Origin: Streptomyces taklimakanensis
Lineage (GTDB): Bacteria > Actinomycetota > Actinomycetes > Streptomycetales > Streptomycetaceae
Direction: 5' to 3'
Length of the DNA stretch: 64,000 bases
NCBI RefSeq assembly: GCF_009709575.1
Contig: NZ_WIXO01000001.1
Location: forward strand, 4,094,001-4,158,000
Shown: piece after piece, positions 33,911 to 44,931 of the stretch
Numbering within the stretch: position 1 is the first letter of the stretch
How the letters are laid out: each line of letters begins with the position of its first letter
Program-made: the position numbers and the translations under genes
Notes under the pieces: model-generated
What the model was told of the DNA's origin: nothing
Databases searched by the model: none
What the model saw: the letters and a program-made list of their open reading frames with translations, nothing else

Positions 33911-33978
33911 GGTGTGGTCCCGTGGTCCGCGTTCCGTCCCGCGCCCCGGTGTTCCTCTCGCGCTTGTGGACGGAAGGA

Positions 33979-34012
33979 ACCGGGGAGACGGCTCGTGAGC
34001 CGTCTCCCCGGT
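33979..34012. terminator. Bidirectional hairpin between kinase island and chiC
   Basis: Sixteen-base arms beginning ACCGGGGAGACGG pair perfectly around a 2-nt centre. It lies ~45 bp past the chiC stop on the minus strand and could end transcription from both sides. Confidence 0.8.
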
Positions 34013-34056
34013 CCTCCTGTGGGGGTCGCGAGGGTCGGTCCGTCGACCGACCGGTG

Positions 34057-35904
<1,848 letters not shown>

Positions 35905-36009
35905 GAGCGCTCCTCGCACAGGGCCCGGCACCGGGCCGGACCGTCGGGGGGTGGTCTGCGCCGCTCGTGGGGGGTGCCATGAACATGGCATGGGCGTGCA
36001 GCTGACGGG

Positions 36010-36038
36010 AGCGTAGAATGGTCTGGACCACCGGTCAA
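36010..36038 (-). promoter_or_regulatory. chiC promoter
   Basis: On the minus strand TTGACC (36038-36033) and TACGCT (36015-36010) are 17 bp apart, an almost ideal vegetative promoter. It lies ~110 bp upstream of the TTG start. The spacer is filled by a DasR-type site. Confidence 0.75.
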
Positions 36039-36053
36039 TAGGTCTGTACCAAA
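36017..36053. promoter_or_regulatory. Two DasR-responsive elements (dre) / chitinase direct repeats
   Basis: Core TGGTCTGGACCA at 36019-36030 matches the dre core TGGTCTAGACCA at 11 of 12 bases; AGGTCTGTACCA at 36040-36051 matches at 9. Read on the minus strand they are the pair of 12-bp direct repeats (TGGTCCAGACCA / TGGTACAGACCT) known from Streptomyces chitinase promoters. Starts are 21 bp apart, two helical turns. Site 1 lies between -35 and -10, so DasR binding would block RNA polymerase; GlcN-6-P releases it. Confidence 0.8.
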
Positions 36054-36060
36054 GTCGAGG

Positions 36061-36726
36061 TCATCCCCCGCGGACGCCCAACTCCTGCGCCAGCACCGCC
36101 GCTTGCACCCTGCTGCGCAGCTCCAGCTTCGCCAACAACCGGCTGACGTGCGTCTTCACCGTGGCCTCCGCCATCGTCAACCGTACGGCGATCTCGGCGT
36201 TGGACATCCCCTCGCCCAGACACGCCAGCACCTCCCGCTCGCGGCGGGTGAGGACGTCCACCACCGAGGGGTCGGTCCCGGCCGTCCCCCGCCGGCCGAC
36301 CGAGGAGGAACGGCCGAACTCCCGGATCAGCCGGCGCGTCACGGCCGGGGCGATCACGCCCTCGCCGCGCGCCACCGTCCGCACCGCCTCCACCAACTGC
36401 GCCGCCTCGCTGTCCTTGAGCAGGAAGCCCGCCGCGCCCGCGCGCAGCGCGCCGAAGACGTAGGAGTCGAGGTCGAACGTGGTCAGCACCAACACGTCCG
36501 CCAGCCCCTCGGCCACCACCCGCTCGGTCGCCGACACCCCGTCCAGCCGCGGCATGCGCACATCCATCAACACCAGGTCCGGCCGCAGTTCACGAGCGAG
36601 CCGCACCGCCTCCTCGCCGTCGACCGCCTCCCCGACGACCTCGATGTCCGCCGCGCCGCGGAGGATGAGGACGAGCCCCGCGCGTACGGCCGACTGGTCC
36701 TCGGCGACGAGCACCCGGATGGTCAT
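36061..36726 (-). CDS. chiR: NarL/LuxR-family response regulator (ChiR)
   Basis: 221 residues from ATG at 36726. Receiver domain with acidic pocket AEDQ, phospho-acceptor Asp55 (LMDVRMP), Thr in VLTTFD and Lys in LLKDS; C-terminal LuxR-type helix-turn-helix (LTRREREVLACLGEGMSNAEIA). Start overlaps the chiS stop (ATGA). Named by its position between chiS and chiC, as in S. coelicolor, where the pair controls chitinase. The GC-rich direct repeats at the chiC promoter may be its target as well as DasR's. Confidence 0.88.
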   Translation of the reverse strand: MTIRVLVAEDQSAVRAGLVLILRGAADIEVVGEAVDGEEAVRLARELRPDLVLMDVRMPRLDGVSATERVVAEGLADVLVLTTFDLDSYVFGALRAGAAGFLLKDSEAAQLVEAVRTVARGEGVIAPAVTRRLIREFGRSSSVGRRGTAGTDPSVVDVLTRREREVLACLGEGMSNAEIAVRLTMAEATVKTHVSRLLAKLELRSRVQAAVLAQELGVRGG

Positions 36727-37967
36727 GCGCCCTTCCTTCCCCTGGAGTTCGAGTTCCCGCCGCCCTGGGCGGCGGGCCCCCCGTGGACGGGCAGCACCGC
36801 CCGCACCTCCCACACCGTCCGGCCGTCGCGCCCGGTGACCGGACCCGCCGAGAAGGAGCCGCCCAGCAGCCCCACCCGCTCCCGCATCCCGATCAGGCCG
36901 GCGCCCGACCCCGGCGCGCGGGGACTCGGCCGGCCCTGGTACGGGCTGGTGACGGTGACCGTCAGGGGGCCGCCCCCGGCCGCGTCCAGACGGACGGACA
37001 CCTCGCCGGGCGCGGCGTGCTTGAGGGCGTTGGTCAACGCCTCCTGGATGATGCGGTAGGCCGCCAGTTCCACGGGCGCGGGCAGCGGCCCGCCGGGCCG
37101 CTCGTCGCGCAGTGCGAAGGACACCCCTCCGGCCGCGCCGTGTCTCCGGGCGTGTTCCACCAGTGCGTCCAGGCCGTCCAACGTCGGGGCGGCGGACGGT
37201 TCCTCCTCGCCCTCCGAGCCCCGCAGCAGGCCGATGAGGCGGCGCATCTCGGCCAGCCCCTGCACGCTGTTCTCACGGATCACGGCCAGGGCCTGCCCGG
37301 TCGCGGCGCGGTCGTCGAGCGACTGCGCCGCGGTGGCGTGGATGGCGATGGCGGAGAGGTGGTTGGCCACCACGTCGTGCAACTCGCGAGCCATCCGGGC
37401 GCGTTCGGCCGTGACGGCCTGGACGCGGTCCATCTCCGCGAGCAGGGCGGTCTGCTCGGCCCGCAACCGTTCGGCGACGGCCCGGTCGCGGTGGTCGCGG
37501 ACGACGACTCCGGTGAAGGCCGGACCGGCCCAGACCAGTCCTCCCAGGAGGCCGGCGGTGAGCGCCTCGGGCACGCCCTGGACGAGGAGCGCGGTGGCGG
37601 TGCCGGCGGCTGTGAGCAGGACACCGACTCCGGGCACCCTGCGGGCCGTGCTCGACGGGCCGTAGAGCACCGCCGCGTAGACGACGTCGCCGAACATCAG
37701 CAGCGTGGCCAGCAGCGAGCCGAGCGCCAGGTCGACGGCGAGCGCCGCCGTCGCCACCCACAGGGCCCAGGGCTGGGCGATTCGGCGCAGCAGCTCCGCG
37801 GCGCACATCGCGACCAGCGGTGCCAGGCAGAGGGCGGGCGGTCGTCCGCCGCCGGAGAACGCGGTGGGCAGCCCCAACCGCCACTGCGCCAGACCGCCCA
37901 GCAGCCCGGCGACGGCGATCAGCACGTCGTCGCGGTGCGGGCGGGGCAGAGGGGGACGAACGCTCAC
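36723..37967 (-). CDS. chiS: Sensor histidine kinase, HisKA_3 type (ChiS)
   Basis: 414 residues from GTG at 37967. About five or six transmembrane helices in the N-terminal 150 residues with little outside sequence, then dimerisation/phospho-acceptor helix ARELHDVVANHLS with His197 and HATPase_c (AYRIIQEALTNALKHA, GAGLIGMRERVGLLGG). Such NarX-like kinases often sense membrane or cytoplasmic signals. Overlaps chiR by ATGA. The C-terminal tail is Gly/Asn/Ser-rich. Confidence 0.88.
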   Translation of the reverse strand: MSVRPPLPRPHRDDVLIAVAGLLGGLAQWRLGLPTAFSGGGRPPALCLAPLVAMCAAELLRRIAQPWALWVATAALAVDLALGSLLATLLMFGDVVYAAVLYGPSSTARRVPGVGVLLTAAGTATALLVQGVPEALTAGLLGGLVWAGPAFTGVVVRDHRDRAVAERLRAEQTALLAEMDRVQAVTAERARMARELHDVVANHLSAIAIHATAAQSLDDRAATGQALAVIRENSVQGLAEMRRLIGLLRGSEGEEEPSAAPTLDGLDALVEHARRHGAAGGVSFALRDERPGGPLPAPVELAAYRIIQEALTNALKHAAPGEVSVRLDAAGGGPLTVTVTSPYQGRPSPRAPGSGAGLIGMRERVGLLGGSFSAGPVTGRDGRTVWEVRAVLPVHGGPAAQGGGNSNSRGRKGA

Positions 37968-38132
37968 ACCACCATCCAACACGTCCCGACGGAGCCCGTG
38001 CCTCCGCACGACGGGCGGCGCGCGGAGCGGGAGGTACATCGAAGGATGCAGCGCGGAATCGTCGCGGCGGGCGACGCCGCGGGGCGGTACGGCGACGACG
38101 CTGGAGGGAGAGAGCGAAGGGAGCCGATCCCC

Positions 38133-38741
38133 GTGGTCGTCACACTGATCATCGCCTGCGAGGTGGCCTTCTGGGTGCTGTTGGTCGCCGGACTGGCCCT
38201 GCGCTACCCGGCGCGGAAACCACGTCTGGGCGCCGCCGTGCTGCTGTGCGAGCCGGTGCTGGAGCTGGTGCTGCTGGCGGCCACCGCCGTCGATCTGCGC
38301 AACGGCGCCGAGGGCGACTGGACGCACGGCCTGGCGGCCGTCTACATCGGCTTCACCGTGGCCTACGGCCACTCCGTGGTCAAGTGGGCCGACGGGCACT
38401 TCGCCCACCGCTTCGCGGGCGGCCCGCCACCGGTGAAGCCCCCGAGGTACGGGATGCCGCGGGCCGTCCACGAGTGGAAGATGTGCGGCCGCTCGGTGCT
38501 CGGCGCGGTGATCGCCATGGCGCTGCTCGAGGGCGCGATCCGGTACGTCGGGGACGCCGGGCGGAGCGAGTCGTTGGCGCAGTGGCAGGCCAGGATGCTC
38601 CTCGTCATCGGGATCAGCGTGGTCATCGGGATCAGCTACACGATCTGGCCGAAGAAGGACCCCGGCGGCTCCTCCGCGCCGGCCCGGGAGCCGTCCGAGG
38701 GCGCCCGGACGGCCGGCACGCGGACGGTGTCCCGGCGCTGA
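38133..38741 (+). CDS. Conserved hypothetical integral membrane protein
   Basis: 202 residues from GTG 38133 with GAAGGGAG 11 nt upstream; an in-frame ATG at 38046 lacks a ribosome site. Five likely helices (LIIACEVAFWVLLVAGLAL, AAVLLCEPVLELVLLAATAV, LAAVYIGFTVAYGHSVV, SVLGAVIAMALLEGAI, MLLVIGISVVIGISYTI). Known as a conserved Streptomyces membrane protein; no function that I can name. Divergent from chiS by 165 bp. Confidence 0.75.
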   Translation: MVVTLIIACEVAFWVLLVAGLALRYPARKPRLGAAVLLCEPVLELVLLAATAVDLRNGAEGDWTHGLAAVYIGFTVAYGHSVVKWADGHFAHRFAGGPPPVKPPRYGMPRAVHEWKMCGRSVLGAVIAMALLEGAIRYVGDAGRSESLAQWQARMLLVIGISVVIGISYTIWPKKDPGGSSAPAREPSEGARTAGTRTVSRR

Positions 38742-38849
38742 GGCCGCCCGCCGCCGGCCGTTCCCCACTCCCGCGCCGGCAGGGCCGGACCCGGAGGTTC
38801 CGGGCCTCCGGCCCCGCCGACGGTGGTGGGACGGAGGGCCCGCGTGGTG

Positions 38850-39422
38850 TCAGCGGTTCTCGCCGGGCACCCACAGGACGTCGCCGTTCTCCTTGTTCGC
38901 CGTCCTCGCCAGGATGAACAGCAGGTCCGACAGCCGGTTGAGGTAGGTGGCGGTCAGCCGGTTCATGCTCTCGCCGTGCTCCTGGAGCGCCGCCCACGTC
39001 GAACGCTCGGCACGCCGGACGACCGTGCACGCCTGGTGGAGCAGGGCCGCTCCGGGGGTGCCGCCGGGGAGGATGAAGCTGCGCAGCTTCTCCAGGTCGG
39101 CCAGGAAGCGGTCGCAGTCCGCCTCCAGTCGGTCGATGTAGCTCTGTTCCACCCGCAGCGGCGGGTACTTCGGGTTCTCGACCACCGGAGTGGCGAGGTC
39201 GGCGCCCACGTCGAACAGGTCGTTCTGCACGCGGACCAGGACCTTGACGACCTCCTCGGGCAGGCCCCCCAGCGCGATGGCCACTCCGAGCGCGGCGTTG
39301 GCCTCGTTGGCGTCGGCGTAGGCGGCGATGCGGGAGTCGGTCTTGGCGGTGCGGCTCATGTCGCCCAGGGCGGTGGTGCCGTCGTCGCCGGTGCGCGTGT
39401 AGATGCGTGTCAGATTGACCAT
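38850..39422 (-). CDS. Cob(I)alamin adenosyltransferase, PduO type
   Basis: 190 residues. Adds the 5'-deoxyadenosyl group of ATP to cob(I)alamin to make coenzyme B12. The ATP-binding N-terminus YTRTGDDGTTALGD, the DEANA-type stretch ADANEANAALGV, and RRAERSTW...NRLSDLLFILAR are diagnostic. Its product serves methylmalonyl-CoA mutase, for which mce and meaB occur further right. TAGGCT (rc of 39429-39434) ends 6 nt before the ATG with no ribosome site: leaderless candidate. Confidence 0.93.
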   Translation of the reverse strand: MVNLTRIYTRTGDDGTTALGDMSRTAKTDSRIAAYADANEANAALGVAIALGGLPEEVVKVLVRVQNDLFDVGADLATPVVENPKYPPLRVEQSYIDRLEADCDRFLADLEKLRSFILPGGTPGAALLHQACTVVRRAERSTWAALQEHGESMNRLTATYLNRLSDLLFILARTANKENGDVLWVPGENR

Positions 39423-39671
39423 GGGCCGAGCCTAGTCACGCCCGGGCGGGGCGGGAGGGAGGTGTGCCCACCGTCACGGAGCCGGCCGTCACGGCCTCGC
39501 CCCGCCCGGCCGGGCGGGGGCCAACTGCGCGCGCGGGCGCGCCGGATGACCCGCCCGAGTGTGATGTCCGCCATGTGAGACGTGACGCGCATCTCTTCCC
39601 GACCCACCGGGCCCTCGCGGACGCTAGGGTCCGCCTCAGAGCCGTATCGTCAAGCCGCAGAGGGGACTCAC

Positions 39672-40520
39672 GTGGCCAGGAAGCTTGCCGTCGTCGGAGC
39701 CGGACTCATGGGATCGGGCATCGCCCAGGTCTCCGCCCAGGCCGGGTGGGACGTGGTGCTGCGCGACATCACCGACCAGGCGCTGACCCGGGGCACGGAC
39801 GGCATCAAGGCCTCGTACGACAAGTTCGTCTCCAAGGGGAAGCTCACCGCCGAGGAGGCCGAGGCCGCCCTCGGCCGCATCACCACGACCACCGACCTCG
39901 ACGCGGCCGCCGACGCGGACATCGTGGTCGAGGCCGTCTTCGAACGGATCGACGTCAAGCAGGAGATCTTCCGCACGCTCGACGGACTGGTCGGGGACGA
40001 GACCGTCCTGGCCTCCAACACCTCCGCCATCCCGATCACCAAGATCGCGGCGGCGACGCGACGGCCCGAACGGGTCGTGGGCACGCACTTCTTCTCGCCC
40101 GTGCCGATGATGCGGCTGTGCGAGCTGGTGCGCGGCCACAAGACCAGCGACGAGACCCTGGCCGCCGCCCGGGAGTTCGCCGAGGGCGTGGGCAAGACCT
40201 GCATCGTCGTCAACCGCGATGTCGCCGGCTTCGTCACCACCCGACTGATCTCGGCGCTGGTCGTCGAGGCCGCCAAGCTCCACGAGTCGGGGGTGGCCAC
40301 CGCCGAGGACATCGACACCGCCTGCAAGCTGGGCTTCGGCCACGCCATGGGCCCGTTGGCCACCGCCGACCTCACCGGCGTGGACATCCTGCTGCACGCC
40401 ACCGAGAACATCTACACCGAGTCCCAGGACGAGAAGTTCGCTCCGCCGGAGTCCATGCGGCGCATGGTCGACGCCGGCGACATCGGTCGCAAGAGCGGGC
40501 AGGGCTTCTACCGGTACTGA
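39672..40520 (+). CDS. 3-hydroxybutyryl-CoA dehydrogenase
   Basis: 282 residues from GTG with AGAGGGG upstream. NAD(P)-binding GAGLMGSGIAQ at the N-terminus; catalytic His in GTHFFSPVPMMRLCELV; C-terminal helical domain ends GRKSGQGFYRY. It acts on (S)-3-hydroxybutyryl-CoA in butyrate metabolism and the ethylmalonyl-CoA route. A TAGGGT -10-like hexamer is at 39625-39630. Confidence 0.94.
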   Translation: MARKLAVVGAGLMGSGIAQVSAQAGWDVVLRDITDQALTRGTDGIKASYDKFVSKGKLTAEEAEAALGRITTTTDLDAAADADIVVEAVFERIDVKQEIFRTLDGLVGDETVLASNTSAIPITKIAAATRRPERVVGTHFFSPVPMMRLCELVRGHKTSDETLAAAREFAEGVGKTCIVVNRDVAGFVTTRLISALVVEAAKLHESGVATAEDIDTACKLGFGHAMGPLATADLTGVDILLHATENIYTESQDEKFAPPESMRRMVDAGDIGRKSGQGFYRY

Positions 40521-40678
40521 GCCCGCTGGGCCCGTACGGCACACAACGGATCGCCCTCACGGGTGAATTCGGTATCGGTTCGAGTACGTACGGCAACTTC
40601 GCTGCCCGAGTGGCAGTCAGTTGTGGTGAGACATAGGCAGAGAACAGTCACACACGGACCTCTTCCGGGGGAGCGGAT

Positions 40679-41005
40679 ATGCACATCAGGGGCGACCACG
40701 CTGAACTGGTCGTCGGAGGTCGCCTCGACGTCCGCAGCGCGGCCGACGCCCGTTCTGCCCTGCACACGGCGGTCGACTCCGGAGAAGGCGATCTCGTACT
40801 GGACCTGGCCGAACTGGACTCGTGGGACGCGACCGGCCTCGGCGTGATCATGGGCGCGCACCGGCGGGCCGGCCGGTGCGGCCGCCGCCTCGTCCTGCGG
40901 GACGTTCCGCCCCAGATGCAGCGGCTGTTGGTGGCCACCCGCCTGCACCGCATCCTCGCCATCGAGGGAGGACTCACCGAGGGCGGGACCCTCAGCAAAC
41001 AGTGA
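40679..41005 (+). CDS. STAS-domain protein (anti-sigma factor antagonist-like)
   Basis: 108 residues, GGGGGAGCGG before the ATG. Entire protein is one STAS domain (VVGGRLDVRSAADARSAL..., LVLDLAELDSWDATGLGVIMGAHRRA). The usual phospho-Ser in the D-S-[ST]-G-L turn is replaced by Ala-Thr (DATGLG), so Thr would be the acceptor if it is phosphorylated. Antagonists capture anti-sigma kinases; none is encoded here. The next gene, a membrane NTPase, is 174 bp downstream on the same strand and has its own promoter-like sequence. Confidence 0.85.
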   Translation: MHIRGDHAELVVGGRLDVRSAADARSALHTAVDSGEGDLVLDLAELDSWDATGLGVIMGAHRRAGRCGRRLVLRDVPPQMQRLLVATRLHRILAIEGGLTEGGTLSKQ

Positions 41006-41030
41006 CGTCCACCGCGGGGGCCGTTCGGGG

Positions 41031-41061
41031 TTGCCGGAAGTCCAGGTACTGGGTCTAGGGT
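41031..41061 (+). promoter_or_regulatory. Candidate promoter of the NTPase gene
   Basis: TTGCCG (41031-41036) and TAGGGT (41056-41061) are 19 bp apart, ~120 bp before the start codon. Confidence 0.45.
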
Positions 41062-41179
41062 TCGGATTCCCGCCGCCTACACTGCGCTGCGGACGGCCAC
41101 CGGGGCACGAGCGAAGGCGAGCGTACGGTCGGCCCGGGAGAGCTGAGCTACGAGTACGCCGCATCTGGGGGCACCCACC

Positions 41180-43915
41180 ATGGACCCGAACCACCGGGGA
41201 TCCGAGGAACAGGACAGCGAGGGCATCACCCGCGCGATCCCGCTCATAGCGGGCGATCACCTGCTGACGGTCAACCCCGTCGACGGCAGCGAGATCGAGC
41301 CCTGCCCACCCGGACGGCACCCCGGCACGCCCCGGCGGCGCGCCCCGGAGTCCCGAGCCGAGCGCGAGCGCGCCGCCGCGGCGCCGGTTCCCACGGGCGT
41401 CGCCGCTCCCGAGTTGCCGCTGTTGGAGCGCACGGCGGAGCGCGAGCGCCTGGTGAAACTGCTCCGGCGCGGCCGTTCGGTCCGGCTCACCGGGCCGCGC
41501 GGCTCCGGGCGCAGCGCGCTGCTGGACGCGGTCGCCGCCGATTGCGCCGACCTGGCCCCCGACGGCGTCGTACGGCTCAGCGGCTGCCGGCGAACTCCCC
41601 TCGACCTGATGTACGAGCTGTTCGCGGCGGTCCACGACGCACCCGGCCACCGCCCCGGCCGGGCGGGGCTGGAGGAGGCGCTGCGGGACGTCGGCGCGGT
41701 CGTCCTGCTGGACGACCTGGAGTTCGGCGGCCAGGGCCTGGACTCCCTCCTGGACGCCACGCCCGAGTGCGCCTTCCTGATCACGGTCACGCCCGACGCC
41801 CCCGCGCCGTCCGCCGACACGCCCCTGGAGGAGGTCGAGCTCACCGGCATCAGCCGGGCCGCCTGTCGGCAACTGATGGAGCACGTCGTCCGCCGTCCGC
41901 TGACCGAGGACGAGGCGCGGTGGGCGGCCGACCTGTGGTTCGAGTCCGAGGGGTTGCCGCTGCGCTTCGTCCAGGCCGGCGCGCTGCTGCGGCAGCGCGA
42001 CGCGCGGCCGGACGGTGCGGAGGACGCGGACGCCGCGACCGACGAACCGCTCGACGGCGGGGCGGACGGCGCCGCGCCCCCGGTCGGGGCCGACGCGGCC
42101 GGAGCCGAGGACGGTGACGGGGACGGGGCCGGGGCCGGTGACGGGGACGCCGCCCCGCGGCCCTCCCCGCCGCCCACCCTCGCCGAAGGCGCCGCCCCCG
42201 CGGCGCTGTTGGCCGCCGGGCTCTCCGAGACCACCCGGGAGGTGCTGCGCTTCGCCGTCGCGCTCGGCGGCGTGCTGCCGCACCCGGCCCACCTGCCGGC
42301 GCTGGTGGACGACGCCCGCGCCGACGCCTGCCTGGGTGAACTCCTGGCCTGCGGACTGGTCACCTCCGCCGGGACGTACCACCGGCTCGCCTCCGGGGTG
42401 GTCGAGCAACTGGTCGACGCCGGATACGCGGAGGGCGCCGACGACCGTGCCCACAGCGTCGCCCGGCACTACGCCTGGTGGACCGGACACCCCTCGGTCA
42501 CCCCGGAGCGGGTGGCGCAGGAGGCCGAGGCGGTGTTCGCCGCGGTCCAGGGCGCCCAGCGCGGCGGCCACGCCAGCGCCGCCGTCCTGCTGGCCCGCAC
42601 GGCCGCGCCCATCCTGGCCGTGTCGCTGTACTGGAGCGCCTGGGAGCGGGTGCTGCGCGGTGGCCAGGAGGCGGCCCGCACGGCCGGCGAGGTCGCCGAG
42701 GAGGCGTACTTCCACCACGACCTGGGCGTGCTGGCCCTGTGCACCGGCAACCTCGACCGGGCCCGTGCCGAACTGGAGGCGTCCATCGGGCTGCGCGGAG
42801 TGCTGGCCGACCGCCGGGGCACGGTCGCCGGACGGCGTGCCCTGGCCCTGGTCGACGACCGCGTGGCGGCGCTCTCGGAGGGCGAACCGGTGACCGCTCC
42901 GGGCGCCGACCCCGCTTCCGGCCCCGACACCGTTCCCGGTTCCGATCCCGTGCGGCCCTCCGGCGCGTCGGGCGCGTCGGGCGACCTGCCCCTGACGCTC
43001 GCCCTGCCCCCGTCCTCGCCCGCGGCCCCCACCGAACCCCTGCCGTCGGTGCCGGCCGAGCCGCGCGCCACCGGCGACACACCGGCGTTCGGCGAACTGC
43101 CGCCCGCCCTGTCGGTGCCGCCGGTGACGGTGGGCAGCGCGTACGAGGAACCGGGCGGCGAGGCCCCGACCCGGCCCACGCCGCTCGTCCGGTCCTCGGG
43201 GGGCTGGGACGGCACGGGAGGTCCGAGCGGCAAGGACGACACGGGCGTGAGCGCCCGTCGTCTCGCGTTCCTGGGGGTCCGGCGCAACGTCCTGGCGGCC
43301 GGTGGGGGCGCGCTGCTGGCGGCCCTGGTCGGCACGGTCGTCGCCCTCGGCATGACGTCGGGCGGCGGGGAGCCCGCCGGCAGCGTCAACCCGGCGGTCA
43401 CCTCCCGGGAGGACGAGGGCATCACCGTCGATCAGCCCGTGCCGAGCGCCGACGAGGAGGAGAAGGAGAAGCCCGGACCGAGCGGAGCCTCGACGCGGGC
43501 CCCGAGCACGCCGTCGGGGGAGGGGACGCGTTCACAGGCCCCGGGGACGTCCGACGCGCCCGGGAAGACGGAGGACGAGCCCGACGGCGGGACGACGGAC
43601 GAGGGGCCGGGGGAGACCGAGGACGAGGAGCGGTCGTCCGGGCCGAGCACTCCGACGGACACCGAGGAGACGCCGACCGAGTCGCCGGATCCCGATCCGA
43701 CGGAGTCCGAGACCACCGAGGAGCCCCCGGACTCCGGCCCGACGGAGGACACGGAGACACCCACGAGCCCCACCCCGACGGACAGTGGGATGGAGCCCAC
43801 CGGCGGGGACGACGGCACCGTGACCGGCAGCGCGGTGCCCACCGGCAGCCGGTCGCTGTCGGAGAGCGGTTCGGCACCCGAACCGCGGGACTCGGGGGAG
43901 CCCACCGCCGTCTGA
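41180..43915 (+). CDS. Membrane-anchored STAND-like NTPase with long acidic Thr/Pro tail
   Basis: 911 residues. After ~80 disordered residues comes a P-loop NTPase: Walker A LTGPRGSGRSALL (~102-114) and Walker B AVVLLDDLEF (~173-182), then a winged-helix-like region, an acidic Gly/Asp/Ala linker (~275-330), a helical part with TPR-like features (YFHHDLGVLALCTGNLDRARAELEASIGL, ~510-540), a Pro-rich stretch, one transmembrane helix (VLAAGGGALLAALVGTVVALGM, ~702-723) and ~185 extracytoplasmic residues made mostly of Ser, Thr, Pro, Glu and Asp. The NTPase faces the cytoplasm and the tail the wall. The tail may be O-mannosylated. Conserved in Streptomyces as an ATP-binding protein without function. 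Paired with the STAS gene. Confidence 0.82.
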   Translation: MDPNHRGSEEQDSEGITRAIPLIAGDHLLTVNPVDGSEIEPCPPGRHPGTPRRRAPESRAERERAAAAPVPTGVAAPELPLLERTAERERLVKLLRRGRSVRLTGPRGSGRSALLDAVAADCADLAPDGVVRLSGCRRTPLDLMYELFAAVHDAPGHRPGRAGLEEALRDVGAVVLLDDLEFGGQGLDSLLDATPECAFLITVTPDAPAPSADTPLEEVELTGISRAACRQLMEHVVRRPLTEDEARWAADLWFESEGLPLRFVQAGALLRQRDARPDGAEDADAATDEPLDGGADGAAPPVGADAAGAEDGDGDGAGAGDGDAAPRPSPPPTLAEGAAPAALLAAGLSETTREVLRFAVALGGVLPHPAHLPALVDDARADACLGELLACGLVTSAGTYHRLASGVVEQLVDAGYAEGADDRAHSVARHYAWWTGHPSVTPERVAQEAEAVFAAVQGAQRGGHASAAVLLARTAAPILAVSLYWSAWERVLRGGQEAARTAGEVAEEAYFHHDLGVLALCTGNLDRARAELEASIGLRGVLADRRGTVAGRRALALVDDRVAALSEGEPVTAPGADPASGPDTVPGSDPVRPSGASGASGDLPLTLALPPSSPAAPTEPLPSVPAEPRATGDTPAFGELPPALSVPPVTVGSAYEEPGGEAPTRPTPLVRSSGGWDGTGGPSGKDDTGVSARRLAFLGVRRNVLAAGGGALLAALVGTVVALGMTSGGGEPAGSVNPAVTSREDEGITVDQPVPSADEEEKEKPGPSGASTRAPSTPSGEGTRSQAPGTSDAPGKTEDEPDGGTTDEGPGETEDEERSSGPSTPTDTEETPTESPDPDPTESETTEEPPDSGPTEDTETPTSPTPTDSGMEPTGGDDGTVTGSAVPTGSRSLSESGSAPEPRDSGEPTAV

Positions 43916-43932
43916 CGGCCCGTACCCGGACC

Positions 43933-43973
43933 GCGGCCGGGGCCGCGCGCCATACGCGCGCGGCCCCGGCCGC
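43933..43973. terminator. Bidirectional terminator between the NTPase gene and nucS
   Basis: Perfect 17-bp stem (43933-43949 with 43957-43973), starting GCGGCCGGGGCC, loop of 7 nt. Genes on both sides converge on it. Confidence 0.8.
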
Positions 43974-44029
43974 GTCGCGCGGTGTCGGGAGGAGAGCGAA
44001 ACTCGGCGCCGGAGCGCCGGAGTTCGGGG

Positions 44030-44701
44030 TCAGAAGAGCCGCAGCTTGTCGTCCTCGATGCCGCGCAGCGCGTCGTAGTCGAGCGTGACGCAGTCGATGC
44101 CGCGGTCCGTGGCCAGCACACGCGCCTGCGGTTTGATCTCCTGGGCCGCGAACACGCCCTTGACCGGCGCCAGGTGGGGGTCGCGGTTGAGGAGTTCCAG
44201 ATAGCGGGTGAGCTGCTCCACGCCGTCGATCTCGCCGCGTCGCTTGATCTCGATCGCGACGGTGGTGCCCTCCGCGTCCCGGCCGAGGATGTCCACCGGC
44301 CCGATGGCGGTGGGGTATTCACGCCGTATCAGCGTCCACCCCTCGCCGAGGGTCTCCATTCGGTCAGCCAACAGTTCCTGGAGATGGGCCTCCACGCCGT
44401 CCTTGATCAGACCGGGATCGACACCGAGTTCGTGCGAGGAGTCGTGCAGGACCTCCTCCATCGTGATGATGAGCTTCTCACCCGATTTGTTGACCACCGT
44501 CCACACGGCGGTTCCGTTCTCCTCCCCTTCCTTGAGAGTGCACGGCGGAGACATCCAGTTGAGAGGCTTGTATGCCCTGTCGTCCGCGTGGACCGAGACC
44601 GATCCGTCGGCCTTCACCAGGATCAGACGGGGAGCCGACGGGAGGTGGGCGGTGAGCCTGCCGGCGTAGTCCACGGAGCAGCGGGCGATGACGAGACGCA
44701 T
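44030..44701 (-). CDS. nucS: Mismatch-repair endonuclease NucS/EndoMS
   Basis: 223 residues. N-terminal dimerisation/DNA-binding beta domain and C-terminal RecB-like nuclease with GPVDILGRD and AIEIKRRG (the D-ExK catalytic residues) plus QLTRYLELL. It cuts both strands at mismatches and replaces MutS/MutL in actinobacteria; it usually ends with a sliding-clamp-binding motif (here DDKLRLF). TAGCGT (rc of 44710-44715) ends 8 nt before ATG, with no Shine-Dalgarno: leaderless candidate. Confidence 0.95.
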   Translation of the reverse strand: MRLVIARCSVDYAGRLTAHLPSAPRLILVKADGSVSVHADDRAYKPLNWMSPPCTLKEGEENGTAVWTVVNKSGEKLIITMEEVLHDSSHELGVDPGLIKDGVEAHLQELLADRMETLGEGWTLIRREYPTAIGPVDILGRDAEGTTVAIEIKRRGEIDGVEQLTRYLELLNRDPHLAPVKGVFAAQEIKPQARVLATDRGIDCVTLDYDALRGIEDDKLRLF

Positions 44702-44931
44702 GGTCGGTCACGCTACTGGACACCGGCCTCCCGGCGCGATTCGCCCCTGCTTCTCCCCGTTCGAGGGCCGTTCGACCGTGGCCGGTTGTATGCCCGCAAA
44801 CCTGGTGCGGGTGGACGCACGGGCATAACGTTGCAGCCCGGGCGTCGCCGTACGGGATCATCCGATTACACGACGGTGCCCTGTCCCCGTTCACGAGATC
44901 CCGGCGTCCCGGGGTCGCGAGAGGAGAACCC

